Source: Liolophura sinensis (lineage: Eukaryota; Mollusca; Polyplacophora; Chitonida; Chitonidae). From it: a stretch of 64,000 bases of DNA. Of this stretch, positions 1 to 12,295 are shown in pieces. The stretch is taken from assembly GCF_032854445.1 (NCBI RefSeq), contig NC_088295.1:76724028-76788027 (forward strand), given 5' to 3'. The notes beneath the pieces are model-generated. The model worked only from the letters and a program-made list of their open reading frames with translations, was not told where the DNA came from and searched no databases. Each line of letters starts with the position of its first letter. Positions within the stretch are counted from its first letter, which is position 1. A program made the translations under genes and the position numbers.

Positions 1-3000
1 TGTGCCCCGGGCTACACTAGCAGTAATATGCCCAATGGACCGTGTGTGGGTAAGCCGAGCATTTTCTCACAGGCTTATAGATACATAATAATATCGGGAT
101 TAATGTCATGTCTTACTGTCGCTTACTCAACGGTAGTGTTAATCAACGTACCTGATCAAAGTTACAACGATCCCAAATACAATAATATAACGGCTAATTT
201 AGGTTTAGACCCTGGCTTGCCCAGCAAACTGATGGCTTATGAAGGAGGCCGATTTCCTTTAATCTTGGCGCCTTTAAATTGAGAAGTTTGCCATTTGCCT
301 AAAGAGGTGCAGTGGTTCTTCCCGGGTTATGTTGAATTTCATCAAGCCATACCCATACTATGGGTGAATAAACGCAAATTGGCAGTAACTGTGACATCTG
401 ATGTCTTCTAGCAATGTCTTTAAGTGAAAAGAACGCCAGAATATTGACGGTACCACTGACAGTGACGTGTTGAGCTGCATTTCGCAGCTTAAATAGGCTA
501 GGCAGATATCTTGTGTAGAAATTATCTAAATGTATGTGCGAAGTGTAAACACACTTTTGTTGCTGTTCTGTTTCCTCGGAAAACAGCGTTGACCAGCGAC
601 GTATATTCTCTTTCCGTTGTTACAGATCTTGACGAGTGTTCCATTCCCGACACAAACCAGTGCCCCATTGGAACCGTTTGCCAGAACACGGTCGGGTCCT
701 ACCAGTGTGCATGCGCTAAAGGGTATCGAAAGGCCCAGTCTCCACGAGGCACATTTTCTTGTGTCGGTATGGTGATTTCCTGCATGATATATTTTCAAGT
801 CTGCACGCGTTGGTGGTGACACCAGATGATGAGATGAACGTCCACGAATGAACTTCCATAACTCATCTTATGAATGCTAACGTTCTGACTGTATGTGTTT
901 AACTAGGCTGAATTATTCCACTTTGACGTTTTCTCTCGTGCAAATTCTCAGATGGGGTTTTCTTTTTGGAACCTTGTATTTAAAATGCCTAAGATATGAT
1001 TAAAATAAACCTGTAGTTACACCGGAGAACTGTTTAAATCTAAATGTACCTAGGTATATGTTGGGAAACAATGGGAGATATAACATTAAAAATTAGACTG
1101 TTAAAGATTTTTAAACGTCATTTAATCTGGCTGAATGGATTCTGGCCACAGCAGTGTTTGTAAATCGTGGTTTCATTTTCTGTTCAGACGTAGATGAATG
1201 CGGCACAGGTGTACATAACTGCGGAGAGGGTACCACGTGTCAGAACAGTATCGGGTCGTTCGGCTGCTACTGTCCGGATGGTACACTTAGTCGGGAGAAG
1301 AGTGGTCGCTTCTGGGTGTGTCCCACCAGTACAGGTGAGGGGAAATAACCGTTAGAATGCCCAGGAGAGGGGAGATAAAAGTCATAATATCCGGGAAAGA
1401 GGAGAAAAACGTCGCAATGTCGCAAGAGGGGAGATAAAGGTTACAATCTATGCATTGAAACCTTGGTGTACCAGCTGTCAACAAGGACAGATGTTCCAGG
1501 TCAAAAATCACAATGTCCGGAGACAGGAAATAATTATCACAGTGTCTGGGGCAAGGGGAGATAAACGTTTCAATGTCCTGGGGAGGGGAGATAAACGTTA
1601 CAATGTCAGGAGGGAGCAAATAAATATCACAACGTCTGGGCAAGAGAGATAAACATTTCAACATCTTGAGGCGGGGCGATAAATTTTACAAAGTCCAGAG
1701 GTTGGAGATACATATTACAATGTCTGTGGTTGGGCAGATTAACGTTACAATGTCCGGAGAGATGAATATTCCAGTGTCTAGGGTAGGGGAGATAAGTGTC
1801 CGGGAGAGAGATAGATCTTCGTGACGTTATGCATTGCGTTTCTTCCAGCGTTGAAATGTTGTATTTGACAACTGGTTGAATTCGTTTGTGTAACATTTGT
1901 ATTCTAAATATAGAATAAAATTCAGAAGCCATCTATCTATTTTATCCCTTAATTTATTCTTCCTCTTAGAATCAAGATATTTATCTGTATGCATTCATCT
2001 GTATGCATTTATCCGTATGCGTTTATCCACCCAGATTGTATTATTTGATTTCATATCACAATGAACAATCAGAAAAATAGACATGTGTGTGACATTTAGG
2101 CAAGTATGGTTAGTTATTAAATTGTCCTTGGAAAAACTGAAGTTGGAGAGAGTTTATCATTACCTTACATCTGTATATTTCTGTTCAGGTCTGAACCTGT
2201 GTGACACCCGGGGAAGCTCTGTGTGTGGGGCGGGCACCGCCTGTGAGGTTGTGAGTGGTAACATTTCCTGTACCTGTCTGCCAGGATTCTCAAACATCCG
2301 CGTTTTGAACGGGGTCAACACCTGCACAGGTACAGTACACACATAAAAACTGGATTCATAAAGTTGACCTTTTGTATACGCCTTTTGACCGTCAGGTCAC
2401 AGTGGAACTAAATTCTAAATACATAAACCTCTGCTCCTCTACCTGTACCGTATAATTCTGACAGCTGTTGCCAGCGAAATAAATTTATAAAAGGATTTAC
2501 GTTTTGTTGGATTAACAAAATGAATAGAAAACTTTTTTCCCTGCTCTTGTATGCAAATTGGGAACCACTCTATGTAAAGTAAATGAGGTCATGAATTGCT
2601 AAGGCGCAGAAAGTTTAAAGTAATCATGAAGCCATTGTGACATCATACCTTAGCTCTTTTAATTACTTTTTCTGTTAATATATCAGCGGATAACTGGTTT
2701 CTTATTAAAGTATGTACACATTTCTACTTGGGAGCTGGAAATATAAACTGACAAATGGTCGGTTATCCCTGTGACTTGCCTGGCTCTAATTGTCACGCTA
2801 TTTTTATTTATTTATTTATCTGATGGGTGTTTTACGCAGTACTCAAGAATATTTCACTTATTCGCTATCACTCACAATTATGGCGGGAGGAAGTCGGGCA
2901 GAGCCCGGGAGAAACTCACGGCCATTTGCACGTTCGCTGTGTTTTAAGTGAGTGTTTATTTAGGTTAAAAGGCAATTGTGAATAACCGCACTATACTCAC

Positions 3001-6000
3001 TGACATGGGAATAACCGCACTATACTCATTGACCTGTGGTATTTTATTTCTTCAGACATGAACACTTTTGACGCTGGTCTGGGACAGGGCGCGGTCAATG
3101 CCCAGTCAGGTCCCGTCCTGTGTGGGGAAGGGATTGGCACTACTCCATGCGTCTGTGGCACGGGATACACGAATGTAGCTGGCAGCTGTCAGGGTAATTC
3201 ATCTTCTCACATGACACTGTGTATATATAACCTATCACATGTAACATTATACAGGGAATCGCTAGGCGTGTTCTCATGTTGAGTGTGTTTGTTTGCTCTG
3301 TGTGGATATCACAGCTTCTGTAAACACGAAGCCATAAAAGTATATTGTTTGTAACGCTATGGTGAACATTTCCAGCTTGGTCGAGGCGCCATTTTTGCAT
3401 AATTGCTGGTTGATTATAGTTAAGGCTGAGTACGTCAGAGTAAGTAGATAGACAGCTTGGTCCTTGTAGTGCTCTACGCCTGATGGATTGGGAGCACCAT
3501 TATCATGTAATGAACTTTTAATTCTTAGACCTTTTATTTTTCAGTTGGATTCTCTTAGCACAATATTTTTATCACTTTCTGTTAAATTCTTCTTAACACT
3601 TTTATTGGTAAAATTTGTCATCTGTGCATGTCTAATTGCAGACGTTGACGAATGCTTAACCCAAGGGACATCGGCCTGTGGTTTGTACTCTGTTTGTACT
3701 AACACCCCAGGGTCGTTTAGCTGCGCCTGTGAGTCGGGATTCGTCAGTTCATATCAGGACGGTACTGGATGCTACCCCCGAGGTACGGCCACCAACAATC
3801 CCTATGATTTCTTTTATCGGATGTTTTACCCAGTGCTTTACTAAATGCCCATGTCACGGACTATTTGTATTATATAATCAGAGGCATTATTGTATGTACT
3901 AGTAGTTTAATATAGATGTAAGCCATACCTCAAACTTACTTCCACGGATACGAAACCTACATTACCTGCTTAACTTACTCTTTGTTGGAGATAGCTATAT
4001 CCGTTTACAAAACACACTCCTTATCGTGTCATCCAGTGTAAAACAATTCCAGTTTGCACTTGTAGTAAATCGGTTTAGCTTATATACTATATGTAAGTAG
4101 TGAATATTATTATTGTTGATATTGGCAAGGGATCAAGTATGTATTTTATAAAATTTGGATTTATCACTGTAGAATATTTGTTGTGTTATTATGGAAAATA
4201 TTATCCATTAGAGATGTATAACTTACAGATTATAGATTTATAACTCCCTTCATTGAAATATGTACCATTATCATAGACAAAGGCAACAACCGGGTACCGT
4301 ACCAAAAGTAGATCGTAGCAGAAGTTGGTGAAAACTCCCATGGTAGCGTACACTTTACAGATGAGTCACCATGGTAGTTTTAACCATTTGTTCTCATGAT
4401 CCCTTTGAAGATCCGAGCCCTGGTACCATTTCCTCAGAACAATTTTTCATTTTATTCAAAATTGAAGACTTCATCTTGGTGCTTAGCTCGTTGTCCAAAA
4501 GGTACAGAACGTTCGAAAAAAATATGTAATAGGTCTTTTCCAATTTAACTCCTATGTTCGAAATTGAACATTTATATGGCGTTTTCAAATTTGGACAAAA
4601 ATCTAAACTTGTTTTGAGGAGCAGGCCTTTATTTACTGAATGGCATGTACCTTCTCTATCTGTATCGTTTTATAGCGAATAAAAGATTAATTCAGAACTT
4701 CTTCAAATCTTTGTATCTTTTTTGTACTTATTATCGGTTGAAAAATTCGCCAGTTAAATTTTGGCGCGGAGTTTCTGGAAAAGGCCATATATGGACGTTT
4801 GATAGGGCCAAAGTTCAAGATCTGGTTTTCTAAAAAAAACACCATTCCATCCATTCATTCAAGCATTCACACATGCATCGGTACCAGCCATGGTCGAGCC
4901 TAACCACGGCCACAGTGCATCTTTAACCGTTAAACGTTGGCATTTAAACTGAACTTATCTTTGCAGGAATTACACCTTTGCCTGCTTCACAGGAAGCTAA
5001 ACAATCTTCTTGTAAGTATTAATCCATTAAATATTCTCACTTGACGGCTTATGTTTAAGATTCTATAACATTTATTTATTTATTTGATTGCTGTTTTACG
5101 CCGTACTCAAAAATATTTCACTTACTCGACGGCGACCAGCATTGTGGTGGGCGGAAACCGGACAGAGCCAGGTGGAAACCCACGACCATCCGCAGGTTGC
5201 TGAAGACCTTCCCACGTACGGCCGGAGAGATTCTCTAACTAAAAGTCCTCGCTTAACTTGTACACCTGGATTTCTTTGACCTCGTTTCAAAATTACAGTC
5301 AGTTAACAAATTTTGAACTTAATCCAGTGGACCAGACTGATATTTACTGTATCAGTCTAAATATCTGTGTTCTAAATAACATTAGAAAATGTCCCCGAAA
5401 TAACCACAGTGCAAGAAAATAATAATATACAGTGCGTCACCTAATACCATATTAATAATAATAGACTACGACTGAAGTCAGATTGTGAACCGTTTCACCT
5501 TCGTTGATCCCTATTTGTTTTCAGTTCCCCCCTTCACTGGCGTTGGTATAGGATTAGGAGTTTTAGTGTTGATAATTGTCGTTGTTGTAATAATCTACAT
5601 GGTGCGGAAAAAACGGTAAGAATTTGGGGCAACAACCACTGGGTGTAGCGGGAATTAAAGTGATTAAGAGTTTGACAATGACCAACATAAGTGATAAATA
5701 TTTTTCAACAACAATGACCGACATCGTTTAAATGAAATATTCAGGACTCTGCTGTTAAACACCAGTCAATTACTCAAAGACCACTTCAAGTTACACTTTC
5801 GCAGAAAATAAATATAGGTACCATTAAAAGTTATTTTTAAGACGTAATGCTATTTTCCTTCAACTCATTTCTTGATACCGTACATCAAGCAAGTTTGATG
5901 CGGTACCTGAGAGATAAACTTTTTAGTATATTTATTGCATAATTTATTGTTTATAGCTGTTTAATTATGACATTTTGACATAATTACAGACGGGAGCGAA

Positions 6001-6110
6001 AACAGGACCAGTATATGCAGCGGGCAATGCTTCAAGAAATGTATTCAAACAAGTCCTCGCCAGTGAGAACCTCATTTAAAGAAAGATCTTCTTCAAATCC
6101 ATCCATATAG
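1..6110 (+). CDS. Gene 1: single-pass membrane protein with EGF modules (5' partial, 9 exons in window)
   Basis: I do not recognise a named orthologue. Exons read from splice sites: <1-49, 626-766, 1188-1334, 2189-2329, 3056-3193, 3642-3782, 4967-5011, 5525-5615, 5990-6110 (tag stop at 6108-6110), giving 337 residues in the window. All ectodomain junctions are phase 1 and the frame stays open throughout. Modules in order: the end of an EGF; a six-Cys calcium-binding EGF (DLDEC); a second (DVDEC); an EGF without the calcium motif (GLNLC); a poor four-Cys module; a third calcium-binding EGF; a 15-residue linker; the transmembrane helix; and a basic tail of about 40 residues ending in a Ser-rich stretch. 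The calcium motif (D-x-D-E-C ... C-x-N-T-x-G-S-Y/F) is textbook EGF_CA. A cell-surface, calcium-stabilised adhesion or receptor role is inferred from domains only. Signal peptide and first exons lie upstream of the window. Confidence 0.85.
1335..1815 (+). repeat. Degenerate intronic minisatellite, unit about 30-35 bp
   Basis: The core 'ggggagataaacgttacaa' followed by 'tgtc' recurs about a dozen times with heavy divergence, starting directly at the donor of the 1188-1334 exon. The first units overlap the splice donor region (gtgaggggaaataacc). Open frames on either strand here are by-products of the repeat. Confidence 0.75.
2801..2930 (-). repeat. SINE fragment in gene 1 intron
   Basis: Reverse-oriented 3' part of the abundant SINE: a ttta-rich tail, then 'gtgttttacgcagtactcaa', 'atttcactta', a 'gcgggaggaa' segment and 'gggcagagcccgg'. 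Diverged copy. Confidence 0.75.
3056..3193 (+). CDS. Gene 1 exon for a degenerate, four-Cys EGF-like module
   Basis: The exon runs from acceptor 'ttcttcag' to donor 'cagg|gtaatt'. It is phase 1-1 and in frame with its neighbours. It encodes a Gly-rich start (DMNTFDAGLGQGAVNAQSG) followed by only four Cys (C-GEGIGTTP-C-V-C-x10-C). The first half of an EGF domain has been lost or replaced, while the 46-codon exon size and phase are kept. Splicing into the mRNA is inferred, not proven. Confidence 0.65.
5071..5235 (-). repeat. SINE copy in gene 1 intron
   Basis: Reverse-oriented copy: tttattta tail, 'tgttttacgccgtactcaaa', 'ggcgaccagcattgtggtgg', 'cccacgaccatccgcaggtt' and 'gtacggccggagag'. The tRNA-like head is missing. 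Confidence 0.85.
5525..5615 (+). CDS. Gene 1 transmembrane exon
   Basis: This exon enters in phase 1 and leaves in phase 2, like the transmembrane exons of genes 2-4. It encodes an extracellular FPPFT, then G-V-G-I-G-L-G leading into a run of Leu, Ile and Val residues, then the basic stop-transfer M-V-R-K-K-R. The glycine spacing is shared with the three paralogues. Confidence 0.88.
5990..6110 (+). CDS. Gene 1 cytoplasmic-tail exon with stop
   Basis: The acceptor 'taattacag' restores the frame left by the phase-2 donor at 5615. The tail begins RERKQDQ, contains LQEMYSN (Y-x-N at 6042-6050) and ends in the Ser-rich stretch SFKERSSSNPSI before tag. It is far shorter than the tails of genes 3 and 4. 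Confidence 0.82.
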
Positions 6111-6889
6111 CGAGAATTCGTCAAAAAAGCGCTCCACCATGGATTCTCAAATGTTTATTCACAGTTTTACCACGTCCCTTTAATAGATGACCTGAATTAG
6201 ATAACTCATGAACACATATTTACATTTATGAAAGTCAGCAAACTTGTACACCTTCTTATCATCAACCACCAATCGCTGATAAAATACATGTTCAATCTTG
6301 ATTCATTAAACTGGTATTTATTAATACAAGTGAAGGACTCATTCTTGGTGGGTTTCAAGAACAGATTTTGTGATAATATTAGTGTGTCCTTTACAAAGTT
6401 GAAGTTAAAAGTGCTTGGCATAAATGTGCTCAAATATAAAGGATGTCTCCGTTGTACATGATACCATCTCAAAATACCATGACAAATCGCTTGATTGTAT
6501 GCAATTTTACGCTTGCTGTGAAACTTCTGGTGTGATTTAGAGGATTTGTTAAAACAACACCCATGGTTTTTTGTGCTTATTTATTTGCTAGTTTAATACT
6601 TACTACTTTACTTTAAATATATACGTATATTTATTATTTTTCCTATTTCATTTTCATTTGAGTGTCGATATCAGTTACGACGGTATATACACTTTGATGT
6701 TAATTATGGTCCTCCTTTGCTTTCAATTTTCGTGAAGTCTTGGTGACGGCGCAGGTATGGCTGTTTCGCTGTCCGTCAACGTTTGCTGAAGGACACATGT
6801 CTTCTTCCAATACGGTGTACTTGTCTGTATTACAACTTACAAATGGAGAAACTCGTCAGTATAAACGTGTCAGTGGAGAACTAAGGGCA

Positions 6890-6935
6890 CTACAACTTCC
6901 TCCACCCATAACTCTGAGCGCCGTCGTATAAGAGA
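6890..6935 (+). repeat. Weak SINE remnant downstream of gene 1
   Basis: 'acttcctccacccataa' plus 'gcgccgtcgtataag' resembles the middle of the SINE ('tttcctcccaccataatgctggccgccgtcgtataag'). It is strongly diverged. Confidence 0.45.
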
Positions 6936-7187
6936 AAAAAATCTATTAAATAATCTATTAAATAGATATGGTTTTATTTCGCTGAAGTATGTGTGATTAC
7001 TTTGTGTTTATTTCGAGTGACGCATTTTTCAGTTTCGCTCCATAAAAATGCCTGTTTGTTCGACCGGGTGTTTCAAATATACTCGCAGAGAAAGTTACTT
7101 TTGTAATATAAGCACGTCAGTGCGGTTGGATGCACTGTTGCCATTTCATTTTATGTACTTTTGGGGGAAAACTTTCATTGATTGCCG

Positions 7188-7340
7188 TACACGGGAAGGT
7201 CTGCAACAACATGCGGGTGGTCGTGGGTTTCTCCCGGGCTGTGGCGGGTTTCCTCCCACCATAATGCTGGCCGCAGTCGTATAAGTGAAATGTTCTTGAG
7301 TACGGCGTAAAACACCAATAAAATCAGTAAGTAAATAAAC
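7188..7340 (+). repeat. SINE copy (3' two thirds)
   Basis: Contains 'gggaaggtctgcaacaacat', 'gtggtcgtgggtttctcccg', 'tttcctcccaccataatgct', 'gccgcagtcgtataagtgaa' and 'gagtacggcgtaaaacacca', then an AT-rich end. The tRNA-like head is absent. The unrelated-looking open frame 7048-7284 crosses it and is not a gene. Confidence 0.88.
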
Positions 7341-8345
7341 TCATCGATTGGTTTTAGAAAACTCCCAATAAAACACAGCTCCTAAAAATAGGGCTCATAA
7401 TAGTTTGCTGTAATAGTATTTGGTTAATTTCGTTACAGAATATAGGGTGTTTCATCATTTTTAATACCAAAATGATTTGAATAAAACTGCAAAACTAACC
7501 TATACTTGACAGCGTTTATTACTTGTTTTTGACGTTGCGAAATCTGTAACATGGTCACATTACCAATACACGTGACTAACCCGAAGTCTCCTTCACAAAT
7601 TGGGCCAGATGATTATAATCAGGTATTGTTTATCTGGTACTGTGGTCATTTATAAATGCCATTCTTGTTCATGGCCATTATAACAGTATAGGTCTCTCCA
7701 TGGGTGCGTCCCTTCAAATCACGACATTAAGCAACCTTTACCCATAATGACCGAGTCTAACTCGACTGCCCGAGGCTTATTCTGTATTTCCATTCCAAAT
7801 CATGGCTACCTAATACAATTGACCCATGATATGGTTCAATAATATATGCATCCGGAAACTAAACAGTATAAAAAATTACTGTCAACAGTATGACTTTTCA
7901 TAAAAGCGGTTGTATATTAGTGTGAATACAGTAGTCTTATTGTCTGTTTGAAATGGACAGGTAATTTCAGGTATTTGTGTTGTACGCTGGATTCCTATTT
8001 CTCCCAAAAGACGGATGTAAGTTTCACGCCTGAAGAAAGAAAAGGAGTGTTGTTAAATGTTACTAAATATTAAGTCGTAAAAGGTTAGTGATCACTGTAC
8101 AGGTAGAGGGTTTATGGTCTTTAGCTGCTCGACGCCTTAGAGCCCTAAGCCAGTGATATCAGTCAGAATCACAGGCCTATAGAACCCTTTTAAGGGGAGT
8201 TGTAGTCAATAACATATAATAACAATCTGCTCATCCTGTAGTTCAGAGATTTCCCGCCAAGCAGGTTTCATGGGCGCGTATGAATATTAAAGAATTAAGG
8301 AGTTTATTCTTTGTGACCGGATTGGAATCCTGTTTAGTACCTTAA

Positions 8346-8470
8346 AGTAAAAGCATGATGTTAAATAAAAGCACCATTTTAAGTAAAACACCATGTTAAG
8401 TTAAAGCACCACGTTAAGTAAAGGCATCACATTATGTAAAAGCAGCATGTTAAGTAAAGGGACCATGGTG
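8346..8470 (+). repeat. Short tandem repeat, unit about 18-19 bp
   Basis: Variants of 'aagtaaaagcaccatgtt' occur about seven times in a row with substitutions and small indels. Confidence 0.7.
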
Positions 8471-9489
8471 AAATATAGGATATCAGAAATAACCTCTTGT
8501 AAATGAACATCTTTTGAGACGGAGGTGTAGTTTTTCAGGCATAAAACAGTTAAAACTTACTTGAATCTAAATCACATTTATTATACTACATGCCTTGCGA
8601 AGGGTGGAGTGATGTGATAAATACGTATTGTTTGATCTCAAGACAAAATTGTCCTAAAATATGATTTTACTAAATTCAGGCCTTCCACGTGCCAATTCTT
8701 GACATAATAATAATATGATTTAATACGTGAGTCAGAATTATTTGTGTATATTTTATATAAAGCTATTACCAAGAAATATTCGTCATTGGAGTTGTGCACT
8801 CACTATGAAAGTCCATCGATATTAACCCGTTATGCCCATTGGTCCACAGGTATAAAACACGCGGCGTCCAAGCGAGATGAAACAAGTGCAGTGATAAACC
8901 CCACACGAAGCCATTTTTTCTGTTTTTATATTTTTCCAAAACTATGTATTAAAAAAATTCAAAATATATTGATATACATGTACGATGAAGGATTTATTGT
9001 ATACATCCGCTGAAAGGCCAATACAGCCAAACATGCGTGTGTGTTGTCAAGCGAGATCTCCTTGAACCTATGTTTTTCATGCTGCCTCACTGGAAATCCG
9101 CAACAAACCACCTGACATGAAGACATGACAATTTTAGGATTTTAGTCGTTACTCGACTTGGACGTGAACCGGGATTCCCAAATTACGAGGCACACACTCT
9201 AACCTCAAGGCCAACGAAGTGTGGTTAGAGTGGTAACGGAGCCTACGAGCTCAACGGAAAAAATGACCACCTATATATAAGCAGCGATATATGTCTTTAC
9301 ACAAAAGATGAGGTGATCAGTTCTATTTATTTATGGATCTGATGAGTCTTTAGTCACGTACTCCATGAAGTTTTCACTTCCATGGTGGATGTTGGGCTTG
9401 TGTCCTTTGCCAGATATCTGACTGAAACCCCGAAGGCTGGATATAACTACGCAAGCTCAATGATTACGGGCTGAAGCGTCATACCGGGC

Positions 9490-9619
9490 CAGGGGCCTTT
9501 TTCACAAAACCTTGTAAGTCAAATTTCTCCTAAAATTTTCGAAAAGACGTTGTCTAGGTCATAGTTCGTCACAGGGTGACGAAAAACTGATTTAGGAAGT
9601 TTTGTGAGATAGGCCCCTG
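9490..9619. mobile_element. MITE candidate, about 130 bp
   Basis: The ends are inverted repeats of about 26 bp. The left end starts 'caggggcctttttcacaaaa' and the reverse complement of the right end starts 'caggggcctatctcacaaaa'. No coding capacity. No clear target duplication was found. Confidence 0.6.
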
Positions 9620-9884
9620 ATCTACGGCAATCTGTCCCAGTGCTTTAACCATCCGAACCAGGGCTTTAACAATTTGAGCTAGTGGCGGCTGGCTATAGAT
9701 TATAAGGGGTTTTGAACATAGTCCGATATTTTCCTGGAGCACTTGCAGTATAACTGGCTGTTCATTATCAGCATACGCCACAGCTTAACACCCAACTCTA
9801 CTCAACCCGACTGTTGGATCCGGGGTCCAAAGCGCTCGTGTATGTCAAATAACGACGCAACTCATGACGCCACTCCACGGGTGG

Positions 9885-9952
9885 CCGTGGGTGAGCCCGG
9901 TTTCCCCCCACCATAATGCACCACAAAACACCAATCAAATAAATAAACAGAT
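9885..9952 (+). repeat. SINE 3' fragment
   Basis: Shows 'ggtggccgtgggtgagcccg', 'ccaccataatg' and a direct jump to 'aaaacaccaatcaaataaat', so the 'cgccgtcgtataagtg' block is deleted. Confidence 0.75.
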
Positions 9953-10383
9953 GAAAGAGCAGACAATCTAGCACGATTTTATAAGTGTAAATAAATACGA
10001 ATTACACTAAGACTTAAGATATACTGTATAATGATAATCGTCAAACCACACAACTGTGCAGGATATGCACGAGAATGTGGTTGATGTACATTTGAAAACT
10101 TACATTCAAACTTGTCAGTTTGCCCCTACCCAACCACCCCAACACCCACCCCCAAATAGTATGTAGACGTTCATCACGTGACACACGAGATTTCATTCAA
10201 TATTATACACTAAAATAACCTGTTAAATTTAGTAGAAAGTCTGTTGTCTAATTGATTGACGGATGCATTACGCTATTGCAGAGGATGTTAAATAACTATA
10301 TGTGCACACATATTCTGTTAATTCAACACAAATATTCTATTAACAGGATATTATGTTGAATATGACAGAGTATTGTGTTATAA

Positions 10384-11918
10384 TATACTCTCCCATAAAA
10401 GAAACGCAACATCCCCCCCAAAAGATCAATCATAAATTCTTCAAAAAATTGGCGTGATTGAGACATGACAACATGATCATATTATAATGTAAATGTACGA
10501 TAATTGAATTTAAACACCAGATAGTGTCTGTTGGTCACACGTGACTTAAGGGTCGGACTTTGTATAACGCTGCGCGAGGGATTCGTAGAGAAAAACTTAG
10601 GACAGTTGCACCTGCGAATCATGCCGTATTTTTAAGCGGATTTAATGGGTATAAAAGACACATAACCGTTCCGTTGAATTCAGTCACTAAGTTGCTTCTC
10701 CAACCTGCCAAGATATGCCAAGACTAGACACCGCTACCCGGAACATCGTCATTGGTCGACTCCTCGCCGGTGAATCACAGAATGCAGTCGCTAGACTTTA
10801 TCATGTTCACCGGAGCACGATTTCCCGGCTCTGACAACGGTACCAGCAATCCGGTTCAACAGCTGACCGTCAACGTTATGGCCGACCTAGGGTCACAACA
10901 GCAGCCCAAGACCGTTACATCCGGTTACTTCATCTCAGAAACCGAACCGTAACAGCAACAGAAACAGCATCAAATGTCCCAGGTCTCCGACGAATATCGG
11001 CACAGACAGTCAGGAACCATCTCCGTGAAAACGGCTTACGTCCCAGACGTCCTTACTTTGGCGTAGTACTGAGACAACAGCATCGACGCGCAAGGGTACG
11101 ATGGTGCAACAGATTAAGGGACTGGAATCTGCGAAATTGGAGGCGAGTCTGGTTCAGCGATGAATCCAGATTCATGCCGGAGAAAAGAGATGGCCGTACA
11201 CGCGTCTACAGACGCCGAAATGAGAGGTTCGCAAGGAACTGCGTCCTTGAAGTCGACAATTTCGGTGGAGGAAGTGTGATGGTGTGGGGTGCCATATCAT
11301 ACGCCCGAAAATCTCAACTGGTGCACATCCCAGGTAACCTTAACGCCGCTCGATACAGATGAGGTTTTGACGCCACACATGCTGCCCATAATGGACCTTC
11401 GTAGGGAAGTTTATCAGCACGACAACGCTCGGCCGCATACAGCTCGTGCTACGGTTGACTTTCTGGAGAACCAGAACGTAACAGTGCTGCCCTGGCCGTC
11501 CAAATCACCAGATTTGAACCCAATAGAACATTTGTGGGATGACTTGGGAAAACGCTTGCGCAGTCGTCATCCAGCGCCCCAAACTCAGCAAGAAGTGCTG
11601 CAGGCTCTTGACCAAGAATGGAGAAGAATTCCGCAAAACCGTATTCGCCGATTGATCATGTCTATGCCGAGACGGATTCGCGCTTTGTTACGGGTTAATG
11701 GTGGGCATACCAGATATTGACTTTGCAGTGACGTCATCTGAGTGCTATGGACTTTAATGTGATAAATTTTGACATTGTAATTAACTTAAAAGTCTGAACA
11801 ACCAGTGTGGAAAATTTCAGTGTGATGTGATGCTTATTTTTGTATTTAAGATGATGTTGAAAAATTCATATTTGGATAAAACGAATCGGATGTTGCGTTT
11901 CTTTTTTGGGAGAGTATA
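10384..11918 (+). mobile_element. Tc1/mariner-type DNA transposon, 1535 bp, inactive
   Basis: The terminal inverted repeats are 28 bp with one mismatch; the left end begins 'tatactctcccataaaagaa' and the right end is its complement at 11891-11918. Flanking TA dinucleotides are consistent with Tc1/mariner insertion at TA. The element encodes a single broken DD34E transposase. Confidence 0.92.
10715..11720 (+). pseudogene. Tc1-family transposase, broken by a stop and a frameshift
   Basis: The reading frame opens with MPRLDTATRN, followed by a helix-turn-helix DNA-binding region. A TGA at the position of a Trp codon (about 10832, 'cggctctgacaa') interrupts it. The frame then continues to WFSDESRF (first catalytic Asp, about 11150) and GGGSVMVWGAIS. 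Near 11355-11362 the frame stops, and the C-terminal part resumes in the next frame (11289-11720 frame) with QHDNARPHTA (second Asp) and LNPIEHLWD (catalytic Glu, 34 residues later). The DD34E signature and the inverted repeats place it in Tc1/mariner. The two lesions make it non-functional; the element is a fossil. Confidence 0.93.
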
Positions 11919-12150
11919 ACAGAATACATTCTGGCATCACTCAGACAACAGACTTTCTGTTAAAATTTACTAATTAATTTTTGAGTTTATATGAACAAAT
12001 TTTAACAGTGATTTAAGCACTCAGATGTGTGACAAGCTGTGATCCCTTTCACGTACTTATTTATCGTACTTTGCCGTACGATATTTTGTACGTTTCTATT
12101 AACGTACCATTGTCCTATATGTGCGATATTGTACAAGTACGATATCTTTT

Positions 12151-12295
12151 TGAAAGTGGCCCCCGCCCAACAACACTTTGTGAAAGTAGCCCCTGACCCA
12201 CAACTCTTTGTGAAATTGGCTCCTGTCCCACAACACTTTGTGAAAGTGGCCTCTGTCCCAAAACACTTTGTGAAAGTGGCCCCTGCCCCACCACT
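12151..12295 (+). repeat. 30-bp minisatellite, five copies
   Basis: The unit 'tgaaagtggcccctgtccca' plus 'caacactttg' repeats exactly every 30 bp at 12151, 12181, 12211, 12241 and 12271. The 87-residue open frame across it is a repeat artefact. The reverse complement of the unit resembles the end of the MITE at 9490. Confidence 0.92.

Larger units (their letters stand above)
10207..11986. mobile_element. MITE-like element split by a nested Tc1 element
   Basis: Left arm 10207-10383 and right arm 11919-11986 have matching inverted ends: 'agaaagtctgttgtct' at 10234-10249 is the exact complement of 'agacaacagactttct' near 11943-11958. Without the 1.5-kb insert the element is about 245 bp. Related copies sit at 48006-48154 and 56288-56530. 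Confidence 0.7.

Noticed and set aside
6206-6472. Open frames on both strands after the gene 1 stop
   Set aside because: They lie in the probable 3' untranslated region, are AT-rich and have no recognisable motif.
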